NCBI GenBank assembly: GCA_964598885.1
Contig: CAZRES010000073.1
Coordinates: 1 to 15,457, forward strand
Origin: SURF-33 sp964598885
GTDB taxonomy: Bacteria; Desulfobacterota; Desulfobacteria; Desulfobacterales; Desulfosalsimonadaceae
Length of the DNA stretch: 15,457 bases
Direction of reading: 5' to 3'
The position numbers and the translations under genes were made by a program. Under the pieces are notes generated by a model. That model was not told where the DNA came from. It saw nothing but the letters and a program-made list of their open reading frames with translations, and searched no databases. Shown here one piece after another: positions 7,683 to 15,118 of the stretch (within the stretch, counting starts at the first letter, position 1; each line of letters starts with the position of its first letter).

Positions 7683-9425
7683 GTGGTGATCAGAGGCCGA
7701 CAAAGCGCCAGCCCCCGAAATTTTTCCATTCTCCTGCCGATCCTCCTGTCCGCATGGCTGGTCATGTGCCTCGACCCCGCCATGGCCGATGCCGATGGTC
7801 CGGAAGTGCTGGTAGGCGTATATGATAACCCGCCCAAGATTTTCATTGATGAAACCGGAAATCCCGCTGGGATTTTTATCGACATCCTTGGCCACATTGC
7901 CCGTCAAGAAGGCTGGCGGCTGCGCTTTGCATTCGGCACCTGGGCTGAAGGACTGGATAGACTGGGAAACGGGAAGATCGATCTAATGCCCGATGTGGCC
8001 CTTACATCCGAAAGGGAAAACCGGTTTTCCTTTCACCGGGTGCCGGTTCTCTCTTCCTGGTCCCAGGTTTATGCCTCCAAAAACAGCGGTATTCAATCCA
8101 TACTTGACCTGGAAAAAAAACAAGTCGCCGTTCTGGAAGGCTCGGTACAGGAAAAGACTTTTTCGGGGTTTGCCGGGAATTTCGGATTGTCCATTACGCT
8201 TGTGGCTTTTCCGGACCAGGAATCCATGTTTGACGCGGTGGCTGAAGGCAAGACTGACGCGGTGATCACCAATCGATTTTACGGATTGATGAACGCCAAA
8301 CGTTTTGGTCTTGAAGACACGACCATCATGTTTGAACCTTCTACCCTGTTTTTCGCGGCGCAGAAACAGAAAAAATCTAATCCCATTGATCCGTTTTATA
8401 CGGGTTCAAACAAAAGCCCCGAAATTCTCCTGGCGGCCATCGACCACCATCTTTCCAATATGAAAGCCGATGCCGGCTCCGTCTATTATCAATCATTAAA
8501 CCGCTGGACGTCCGAAGACATCCGCTTCAAGCTGCCGGCCTGGCTTAAAGTTTTCAGTGTCATCCTGGCGGGCACTCTGATGTTGAGTCTTCTGGGCAGT
8601 GCAGTGTTAAAATCCCAGGTAAATGCAAAAACCCAAGAACTGCGTCGGATCAACCAGGAAATGGAGCAGCGCATTATTGATCGCACGGCCGAACTGGCGG
8701 CGGCCATGGACAAAGCCAGGGAAGCAGACCGGCTTAAATCGGCCTTTCTGGCCACCATGTCCCATGAACTGCGGACACCCCTTAATTCCATTATTGGTTT
8801 TACCGGGATTCTGCTCCAGGAACTGGCCGGTCCCTTGAATCCGGAACAGCGCAAACAGATGGAAATGGTGCAGAGCAGTTCCCGGCATCTGCTGGCGTTA
8901 ATCAACGACGTACTCGACATATCAAAAATCGAGGCGGGTCAGCTTGTGCTCTCCAGCGACACTTTTGATTTGCAGACATCCATCCAAAAAACCGTTGCCA
9001 TTGTCGCGCCCCAGGCCGGGAAAAAAACCATCGATCTGATGGTAGACCTGCCGGAGAAGGCGGAAACACTGACCACTGATCAGCGGCGGTTTGAGCAGGT
9101 GATATTAAATTTGTTGTCCAACGCCGTTAAGTTTACTGAACAGGGAACAGTGCGGCTTGCCTGCCGGATGGAAAACGGGTATATTATTATTTCGATATCC
9201 GACACGGGCATCGGCATAAAAAACGATGAAATAGCCCATCTCTTTCAGCCGTTCCACCAGCTTGATTCAGGTCTTACCCGCAAACATGAAGGAACCGGGC
9301 TGGGGCTTTCCATTTGCCGTAAAATCGTTCATTTGATGGACGGATCCATAACGGTGGAAAGCCGTTTCGGCAAAGGCAGCACCTTTACCATGCGCATTCC
9401 GCAACATCAGGGGGCCTCATCATGA
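7683..9425 (+). CDS. Membrane sensor histidine kinase with periplasmic SBP_bac_3-like domain
   Basis: 580 residues from GTG 7683 (GTG 7686 is equally possible, with AAAGGA 8 nt upstream). A signal or first membrane segment (about 14-36) ends in MADADG. Residues 40-275 resemble a family-3 solute-binding domain: VGVYDNPPKIFIDETGNPAG, IDLMPDVALTSERENRFSF, VAVLEGS and DAVITNR are in the usual order. A second membrane segment follows at about 286-308, then a coiled coil (EMEQRIIDRTAELAAAMDK). HisKA has H361 in ATMSHELRTPLNS. The ATPase domain has N480, DTGIGI from D507, an F box (LFQPFHQLDSGLTR) and GTGLGLS from G537. By family it would bind a small periplasmic solute and autophosphorylate. The ligand cannot be read from the sequence, and the usual FSxPY is FHRVPV here. 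Its last four bases overlap the next gene (ATGA), so the two are likely co-translated. Confidence 0.93.
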   Translation: MVIRGRQSASPRNFSILLPILLSAWLVMCLDPAMADADGPEVLVGVYDNPPKIFIDETGNPAGIFIDILGHIARQEGWRLRFAFGTWAEGLDRLGNGKIDLMPDVALTSERENRFSFHRVPVLSSWSQVYASKNSGIQSILDLEKKQVAVLEGSVQEKTFSGFAGNFGLSITLVAFPDQESMFDAVAEGKTDAVITNRFYGLMNAKRFGLEDTTIMFEPSTLFFAAQKQKKSNPIDPFYTGSNKSPEILLAAIDHHLSNMKADAGSVYYQSLNRWTSEDIRFKLPAWLKVFSVILAGTLMLSLLGSAVLKSQVNAKTQELRRINQEMEQRIIDRTAELAAAMDKAREADRLKSAFLATMSHELRTPLNSIIGFTGILLQELAGPLNPEQRKQMEMVQSSSRHLLALINDVLDISKIEAGQLVLSSDTFDLQTSIQKTVAIVAPQAGKKTIDLMVDLPEKAETLTTDQRRFEQVILNLLSNAVKFTEQGTVRLACRMENGYIIISISDTGIGIKNDEIAHLFQPFHQLDSGLTRKHEGTGLGLSICRKIVHLMDGSITVESRFGKGSTFTMRIPQHQGASS

Positions 9426-9796
9426 GCAACACGCTGCTGATTATTGAAGACAACGAACAGAACTTTTATCTGATGCGCTTCTTACTGGAGAAAAACGGTT
9501 TTACCATCCTTGGGACCGACACAGGGAAAGAAGGCATTGACATGGCCCTTGCCCGCAAACCTTTGGGCATCCTGCTGGACATTCAGCTCCCTGAAATGGA
9601 TGGATACGCCGTTGCCGCTGAATTAACAAAACATCCTGAAATGTCAGACATTCCAATTATCGCGGTGACCTCCTATGCCATGGTGGGAGACCGGGAAGCC
9701 ATCCTGGCGGCCGGGGCCACCGGGTATATTGAAAAGCCCATCAATCCGGAAACCTTTGTCGATGAAATCCGGCAATATCTGCCCCGGACCGATTAA
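9422..9796 (+). CDS. Single-domain response regulator (CheY/DivK/Spo0F-like)
   Basis: 124 residues consisting of one receiver: acidic E9-D10, phosphoacceptor D53 (LLDIQLPEMDG), T83 and K105 (YIEKPINPETF). IIEDNEQNFYLMRFLLEKNG and PIIAVTSYAM are the typical DivK-like signature. There is no output domain. It overlaps the kinase stop by four bases and has no strong ribosome site of its own, so translation is probably coupled. By family such proteins pass phosphate on or regulate a kinase by contact. The nearest candidates are the kinase before it (donor) and the REC-PAS-kinase 86 nt after it (partner), which is inference from gene order. Confidence 0.94.
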   Translation: MSNTLLIIEDNEQNFYLMRFLLEKNGFTILGTDTGKEGIDMALARKPLGILLDIQLPEMDGYAVAAELTKHPEMSDIPIIAVTSYAMVGDREAILAAGATGYIEKPINPETFVDEIRQYLPRTD

Positions 9797-9882
9797 TCCC
9801 CAGGGCGCCAAAGCTTCTTGCCGATCATTTGCAAACAGCCTGGAAAACGCGGCACCAACGGCAACTTCAAAGGAGAGAAGCG

Positions 9883-11520
9883 ATGAAAATTCTTATCGTG
9901 GACGACCAGGAAGCCAACAACTATCTGCTGGAGTCCCTGCTCAAAGGAAACGGCCATGAGGTTCTGACGGCAGCCAACGGCCAAGAAGCATGGGAGCTGC
10001 TCAGAACGCACCCGGTTGACCTGATCATCAGCGATATTCTCATGCCGGTAATGGATGGGTTTCAGTTGTGCCGGAAGATCAAAACCAATCAAGATCTGAA
10101 ACACCTTCCGTTTATTATTTACACCGCCACCTACACCGGTCCAAAGGATGAGGAATTTGCACTTAAAATCGGCGCGGATCGCTTTATCGTTAAACCCTGC
10201 GAACCGGATGCGTTTATCAAAGCGGTCCATGACGTCATGAAAAAACATCCGGACGAAAACGACGAACCCTTGCCGCCGGTTCCGAATGAAGAAGTCCTCA
10301 AGCTCTATAATGAACGTCTGGTGCGAAAGCTTGAAAAAAAAATGCTGGAACTCGAAAATGAAGTCCAGACCCGACGGGAAAGCCAGGAAAAATATAAATC
10401 CATACTCGATAATATAACCGATGGATATTACGAGGTGGATCTTGCCGGCAACCTGACCTTTTTTAATCATTCCATGTGCAGAATCCTCGGCTATTCAGAC
10501 CAGGAATTGCTGGGAATGAACAACCGTACCTTCATGGACGGCGAAAACGCAGAAAAAGTATTTCAAACATTCAATCATGTCTATACCACCGGCGAACCTC
10601 GGCGCGCCCTGGACTGGGAACTGATTCGAAAAGACGGGAAAAAATGCAGCGTGGACACATCGGTCTCCCTGATCAAGGACGCGGAGGGCAAGTCTATAGG
10701 TTTTCGCGGGGTGGCGCGGGATGTCACGGAACATAAAAAAGCCGAAAAAGACAAACAGCGCCTGGCCGAACAATTGCAACAGGCCCAGAAATTGGAATCC
10801 ATCGGCCGGCTGGCCGGAGGCGTGGCCCATGACTTCAACAACCTGCTGTTGATTATTCAGGGGTATACCGAAATGGTGTTAAACGATCTGGATAAGGAAC
10901 ACACCCACCATGAACCCCTGGAACAGGTTTATCAGGCCGGGTTGCGCGCCAAAAGCCTAACGCAGCAGCTCCTGGCGTTTTCCCGCAACCAGGTTCTAAA
11001 AACCAGAGTGGCGGAGATCAATGCCGTAGTGACGGGATTTGAGAAACTCCTGGGCCGGTTGATCGGTGAGGATGTTCATCTGGCCATCACCCGAACAACA
11101 ACAACTCATCTTCCCGTGAAAGCGGATATCGCTCAATTGGAGCAGGTGCTCATGAATCTGGCGATCAACGCCCGGGACGCCATGCCCGATGGCGGGACCC
11201 TGCGCATTGAGACCTCAAAGACCGAACTGGATGACTACGCCATTGATGGAAGACCCGGCGTTCTGCCCGGCAGCTACGCCGTTATTCATGTCAGCGATAC
11301 CGGATGCGGCATGGATAAGACAACACTTGATCGCATTTTCGAACCGTTTTTCACCACAAAGGAGCCGGATAAAGGCACCGGCCTCGGGCTGGCCACATCC
11401 TACGGCATCATCCGTCAGCACAACGGCGATATCCGGGTGCACAGTGAACCGGGGAAAGGATCGACATTTACCATCTATCTGCCGCTGAGCCCGGATCCGC
11501 CGGCCGGCATGAGCGGTTGA
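9883..11520 (+). CDS. Cytoplasmic REC-PAS-histidine kinase
   Basis: 545 residues when started at ATG 9883, which has AGGAGAGAAG at 9871-9880 just upstream. An in-frame ATG at 9829 exists but lies before this site, and its 18 residues do not resemble the start of a receiver. Receiver 1-120: D7-D8, D51 (ISDILMPVMDG) and K in FIVKP. A charged helical linker spans about 140-168. PAS from about K170 (SILDNITDGYYEVD) ends in the DVTEHKKAE signature. HisKA has H316 in GGVAHDFNNLL, an N box (QVLMNLAINARDAMPDGG), DTGCGM from D472, EPFFTTK, and GTGLGLA from G498. There is no membrane segment, so the kinase is soluble, and its N-terminal receiver could take phosphate from the upstream system. HisKA and ATPase parts are closely similar to those of the gene at 12341, suggesting an old duplication. 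It ends at TGA 11518-11520 and may be the last gene of the first group. Confidence 0.94.
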   Translation: MKILIVDDQEANNYLLESLLKGNGHEVLTAANGQEAWELLRTHPVDLIISDILMPVMDGFQLCRKIKTNQDLKHLPFIIYTATYTGPKDEEFALKIGADRFIVKPCEPDAFIKAVHDVMKKHPDENDEPLPPVPNEEVLKLYNERLVRKLEKKMLELENEVQTRRESQEKYKSILDNITDGYYEVDLAGNLTFFNHSMCRILGYSDQELLGMNNRTFMDGENAEKVFQTFNHVYTTGEPRRALDWELIRKDGKKCSVDTSVSLIKDAEGKSIGFRGVARDVTEHKKAEKDKQRLAEQLQQAQKLESIGRLAGGVAHDFNNLLLIIQGYTEMVLNDLDKEHTHHEPLEQVYQAGLRAKSLTQQLLAFSRNQVLKTRVAEINAVVTGFEKLLGRLIGEDVHLAITRTTTTHLPVKADIAQLEQVLMNLAINARDAMPDGGTLRIETSKTELDDYAIDGRPGVLPGSYAVIHVSDTGCGMDKTTLDRIFEPFFTTKEPDKGTGLGLATSYGIIRQHNGDIRVHSEPGKGSTFTIYLPLSPDPPAGMSG

Positions 11521-11552
11521 TTCCTGATCATGCGTTAATTCGCCATTAGCAG

Positions 11553-11574
11553 GCGATATCAGAAAAAATATCGC
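11553..11574. repeat. Inverted repeat, 7-bp arms, between the two kinase groups
   Basis: GCGATAT at 11553-11559 and ATATCGC at 11568-11574 are perfect reverse complements around an 8-nt A-rich loop. It lies 32 nt after the REC-PAS-kinase stop and 29 nt before the next start. It may be an operator of the downstream pair or a weak hairpin. There is no U-run after it, so a normal intrinsic terminator is unlikely. Confidence 0.35.
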
Positions 11575-11603
11575 TTTCGGGATGAAAAGGATACCATATA
11601 AAA

Positions 11604-12338
11604 ATGGAAACATTCCACATACAGTATATTTTTCAGCTCGATGATGGAAAAACCGAATCTTTCGACATTTGCATCAACGCCCGGCAGCTTGAATTGATCC
11701 GAAATACGTCCGCGCCTTTGCCGGACTGGGCCGAACTCGGTTTCCACCAGTGCAGCCATTGTCCGCTGGATGCTGCCGCCTATGCATATTGTCCTTTGGC
11801 GGCAAATCTCTCGGATGTGGTGAGCCGCTTCAAATCGGTTATCTCTCATAACCGGATAAAACTGACGGTGATCACGCCCGATCGGCGGATTTCCAGACAA
11901 ACCACGGCGCAGAAAGGCATCAGCTCCCTTCTGGGGCTTATCTGCCCGATCAGCGGATGCCCGCATGCGGCTTTTTTCCGTCCCATGGCCCGGTTTCATC
12001 TTCCCCTGGCCACGGAAGCGGACACCATCTTCCGGGCAACGGGGATGTATCTGCTGGCTCAATATTTTATCCGCAAGGAAGGTCGGTCGGATGACATGGA
12101 ACTTGACGGACTCAAACAAATCTATCAAAACATGCATATCATCAATATGCACATGGCTGAGCGTATCCGAAAGGCATCGGTGATGGATTCGTCGGTGAAC
12201 GCCATTATCGTGCTCGATGTCTTTACCCATGTGCTTCCTTTTGCCATTGAAGATCAACTTGAAGACATCCGTTATCTTTTCGAGCCGTTCTTTTCAAATC
12301 ATCCCTACCCCACTGATTTGCCAAAATCAGGAGAATGA
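11604..12338 (+). CDS. Cysteine-rich cytoplasmic protein, unknown function, upstream partner of a hybrid kinase
   Basis: 244 residues from ATG 11604, with AAAGG at 11586-11590 at a rather long distance. The N-terminus (IQYIFQLDDGKTESFDICI) looks like a small beta domain. Then come HQCSHCPL and YCPLAANL, with C50, C53 and C63 (C-x2-C-x9-C), and later CPISGCPH with C114 and C119, followed by FFRPMARFHLPLA. The C-terminal half is helical. There is no signal peptide or membrane segment. I recall similar conserved uncharacterised proteins in Desulfobacterota next to signalling genes but cannot name a function. The five cysteines and nearby histidines could hold a metal or an iron-sulfur cluster (inference). 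Its stop overlaps by 4 nt the first in-frame ATG (12335) of the kinase frame; from the preferred kinase start at 12341 there is a 2-nt gap. Either way the two are likely made together. Confidence 0.8.
   Translation: METFHIQYIFQLDDGKTESFDICINARQLELIRNTSAPLPDWAELGFHQCSHCPLDAAAYAYCPLAANLSDVVSRFKSVISHNRIKLTVITPDRRISRQTTAQKGISSLLGLICPISGCPHAAFFRPMARFHLPLATEADTIFRATGMYLLAQYFIRKEGRSDDMELDGLKQIYQNMHIINMHMAERIRKASVMDSSVNAIIVLDVFTHVLPFAIEDQLEDIRYLFEPFFSNHPYPTDLPKSGE
12329..12333 (+). promoter_or_regulatory. Ribosome binding site that decides the hybrid kinase start
   Basis: AGGAG is one base before the in-frame ATG at 12335, too close to serve it, but seven bases before ATG 12341, which is the usual spacing. 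The start is therefore set at 12341. Confidence 0.7.
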
Positions 12339-12340
12339 AA

Positions 12341-14770
12341 ATGATCCCGCCAAACAACATGGCCGAGTTTTTCGCTCAAAAGGACCGGAACACAAGCCGC
12401 ATCATGAATGCCGCACCTTTCGGCGTCGTGGTCTTTAACGAGGACGAGCGTATTGTTTATACGAATTCACTGGCAAAAGCGCTTTTCGGCATCAAAATAA
12501 CCGAAACGGGCCGCCTGCGGTGCGGCGATTTTATCGACTGTTTCAACCGGTTCGAGGACCCCGGTGGATGCGGTTTCGCCCCGGTTTGTCTGGATTGCGC
12601 CGTTGACCAGGCCATCCGATCAGCGTTGTCCGAAACTCCGGACCCGACGGTATGCGATGGGGAATGGTTGATCCATCGCGAAGATGAAGAAGACGACATC
12701 TGGATCAAATTCAAAACCACCGCCATTACCATCGATGATCAAAAGTTTGCGGTAATGGGCATTGATGACATCACCCAGCAACGGCAGGATCATGAAAAGT
12801 TGAAAAGCGCCTTAACCGAACTGTCGATCATCCATGAGCATGCGCCCATTGCCATGCTGCTGGTGGACCGGGATCGGCGCGTGCGGAAAGTCAACGGATA
12901 CGCCGCTCTGTTTGCCGGCCGCAAGGCAGATGACATGATCGGCATGCGCGGCGGCGAAGCCCTGCGCTGCCTTCATCATTTAGATGATCCCGAGGGCTGC
13001 GGCTTCGGCCCGGCCTGCGCCGAATGCCGGGTCCGCCTGGCTGTGCTGGAAACCTTTGCCACCGGCGCAGGCCGGCAGGAGGTGGAATCCTGGCTTCCTT
13101 TTCCCCGGAATAACGGCGTGGAAGAACGCTGCCTGCTGATCTCCACCGCCTATTTAAAAATCGATAACACGGAACGGGTGCTGGTCTGCGCCCAGGATAT
13201 CACGGATCGAAAAAAGGCCGAAAAACTGGTTCACGATAGCCGGCAACGGCTGGAAAGCATTTTTCGCGCGGCCCCGGTGGGCATCGGCGTGGTGAAGAAC
13301 CGCGTCATCATGGAAGTCAATGCCCGACTTTGCGATATCACCGGCCGCGGAGCCGACGGACTCATCGGACAGAATGCACGAATATTATACGCGACGGACG
13401 CTGATTATGAATTCGTGGGACATGAGAAATACAACCAGCTACGGGAGCGGGGCACCGGAATAGTGGAAACCCGATGGCAGCGCCCGGACGGACGTATTAT
13501 CGATATTCTGCTGGCATCCACCCCCATGGATAAAAAAGATCTTACAAAGGGCGTGACCTTTACGGCAATGGATATCAGTGAACGCAACCGGGATCGGGAA
13601 AAACACCGCCTGCTCGAAGCGCAATACCACCAGGCCCAGAAACTGGAATCCGTGGGCCGCCTGGCTGGGGGGGTGGCCCATGACTTCAACAATCTGCTTT
13701 CGGTGATTCTTGGCTATGGGGAAATGATCATGGAGGAACTCGCCCGGGACCATCCCCATCATGAACTTATGGTGGAAATTCACCAGGCCGCGGACCGGGC
13801 CCGGCATCTCACCCGGCAGTTGCTGGCCTTTTCACGCAAGCAGGTCCTGGAAATGCACATTATTGATATCAACGGCGTTGTGAAAGGCTTGACCAAGCTG
13901 TTGCACCGGATCATCGGCGAGGATATCCGCCTTGAATTCACCCCCGGGTCGGGATCGATTACGGTAAACGCCGATACGGCCCAACTGGAACAGGTGCTGA
14001 TGAACCTGGCGGTCAATGCTCGTGACGCCATGCCCGACGGCGGCGCCCTCACCCTTGAAACCAATATCGTGGAACTCGATGAGGAATATGCCCGCACAAG
14101 GCCGGGAGTCAAACCAGGCCCTTACGCCATGATCGGGGTCAGCGACACGGGCTGCGGCATGGATAAAGAGACCATTGAACTGATTTTCGAGCCGTTTTTC
14201 ACTACCAAGGCCAAGGACAAGGGCACCGGCCTGGGACTGGCCACCTCATACGGCATCATTAAACAGCATGACGGGAATATTTGGGTCTACAGCGAACCGG
14301 GCAAAGGCACCAGCTTCAAGATCTATCTGCCGCTGTGTATCGAAACCGAAATCAAAATCGATCCAGCAGATCGGAAACGCGAATCGGTCGAAGGCTCGCC
14401 CACGGTCCTGGTCGTTGAAGATGATGTCCCGGTTCGCAAACTGGCCTGCGGCATCCTGAGGCGGGGGGGATATACGGTGATTGAAACCGACTCGGCCACT
14501 GATGCCGTATTCCGGGCAGCGGACCATGAGGGCGCAATTCACCTGGTTTTATCGGATGTGGTGATGCCCGGCATGAAAGGACCGACGGTATGGGAACATA
14601 TCCGCCGCCACCATCCCGGCGCCCGGGTCCTGTACATGTCCGGGTATACCGACGACGTCATCGTCCGCCACGGCATCCTGGCCGACGGCATCGCCTTCAT
14701 CCAGAAACCGTTTACCGCCAATGGACTTTTAGATAAGGTGGTGTCCCTGCTGCAATCGCAGGGGATGTAG
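12341..14770 (+). CDS. Soluble hybrid histidine kinase with two cysteine-rich PAS domains
   Basis: 809 residues from ATG 12341. Domains: PAS1 about 18-145 (RIMNAAPFGVVVFNEDERIV), PAS2 about 161-285 (IIHEHAPIAMLLVDRDRRV), PAS3 about 303-425 (RLESIFRAAPVGIGVV), HisKA with H447 in GGVAHDFNNLL, HATPase with DTGCGM from D602 and GTGLGLA from G628, and receiver from T688 with E693-D694-D695, D739 (LSDVVMPGMKG) and K789 (FIQKPF). PAS1 and PAS2 each contain a cysteine insert around DPxGCGFxPxCxxC: C67, C77, C83, C86 and C210, C220, C226, C229, the same C-x9-C-x5-C-x2-C spacing, with an extra C61 in the first. PAS3 lacks it. There is no membrane segment. By family it autophosphorylates and passes phosphate to its own D739. 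The cysteines point to metal, iron-sulfur or thiol-redox sensing (inference). The gene follows the cysteine-rich protein with no real gap. Confidence 0.94.
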   Translation: MIPPNNMAEFFAQKDRNTSRIMNAAPFGVVVFNEDERIVYTNSLAKALFGIKITETGRLRCGDFIDCFNRFEDPGGCGFAPVCLDCAVDQAIRSALSETPDPTVCDGEWLIHREDEEDDIWIKFKTTAITIDDQKFAVMGIDDITQQRQDHEKLKSALTELSIIHEHAPIAMLLVDRDRRVRKVNGYAALFAGRKADDMIGMRGGEALRCLHHLDDPEGCGFGPACAECRVRLAVLETFATGAGRQEVESWLPFPRNNGVEERCLLISTAYLKIDNTERVLVCAQDITDRKKAEKLVHDSRQRLESIFRAAPVGIGVVKNRVIMEVNARLCDITGRGADGLIGQNARILYATDADYEFVGHEKYNQLRERGTGIVETRWQRPDGRIIDILLASTPMDKKDLTKGVTFTAMDISERNRDREKHRLLEAQYHQAQKLESVGRLAGGVAHDFNNLLSVILGYGEMIMEELARDHPHHELMVEIHQAADRARHLTRQLLAFSRKQVLEMHIIDINGVVKGLTKLLHRIIGEDIRLEFTPGSGSITVNADTAQLEQVLMNLAVNARDAMPDGGALTLETNIVELDEEYARTRPGVKPGPYAMIGVSDTGCGMDKETIELIFEPFFTTKAKDKGTGLGLATSYGIIKQHDGNIWVYSEPGKGTSFKIYLPLCIETEIKIDPADRKRESVEGSPTVLVVEDDVPVRKLACGILRRGGYTVIETDSATDAVFRAADHEGAIHLVLSDVVMPGMKGPTVWEHIRRHHPGARVLYMSGYTDDVIVRHGILADGIAFIQKPFTANGLLDKVVSLLQSQGM

Positions 14771-15118
14771 ACAAAAAAATTTCCTACATAATCCAGATAT
14801 AACTTCCCGTGGCAATCCGGGCAGATGCTGCGGGAAAACTCCCCGTCCGAATGCTCGTGCAGGTATTTTTTCCAACTGGCTCCAATAGCCTTTATCGTTC
14901 CGGATTTTCTTGCAATGACAGCAGCACCAAATCCGGATGCGTTTCACGAACCAGGCGAAGCCCCATTTCCCCGGTGTCCGCTTCCGCCACCGAATACCCG
15001 GCTTTGCCAAGCAACCGGACAGTAGCGAACCGGTTTTCCATCATTGGCGATAAGAAAATCCACTGCCTGCTGTTCCTTGTTTTTAATGAAGTGCAGCGTA
15101 AATGTTCCGTATCCCATA
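14771..15118 (-). pseudogene. Decayed response regulator with CHCKKIR-GYW cysteine tail
   Basis: Pieces in three frames on the minus strand. First FLIANDGK, like a worn ILIVDDEP, near 15050. After a shift, ENRFATVRLLGKAGYSV followed by AEADTGEMGLRLVRETHPDLVLLSLQ from about 15038 to 14915. Then in another frame CHCKKIRNDKGYWSQLEK, and after one extra base in a run of six A, KYLHEHSDGEFSRSICPDC with HGKLYLDY. The last two pieces form the known C-terminal cysteine tail that follows receiver or PAS domains in this phylum. The receiver part is cut off where its phosphoacceptor Asp should be and joined to the tail, so a deletion as well as frameshifts occurred. It lies directly after the receiver gene entering from the right (ATGA overlap at its 5' side) and ends against the convergent hybrid kinase. 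Confidence 0.75.

Noticed and set aside
9793..10470. 225-residue minus-strand open frame opposite the REC-PAS kinase
   Set aside because: Antisense of the receiver and PAS domains, no family motif.
11553..11590. Intrinsic terminator after the REC-PAS kinase
   Set aside because: The stem is only 7 bp and AT-rich, and no T-run follows; reported only as an inverted repeat.
11559..12257. 232-residue minus-strand open frame opposite the cysteine-rich protein
   Set aside because: The plus-strand reading has the CPL/CPISGCP pattern, coupling to the next gene and a familiar look; the minus reading has none.
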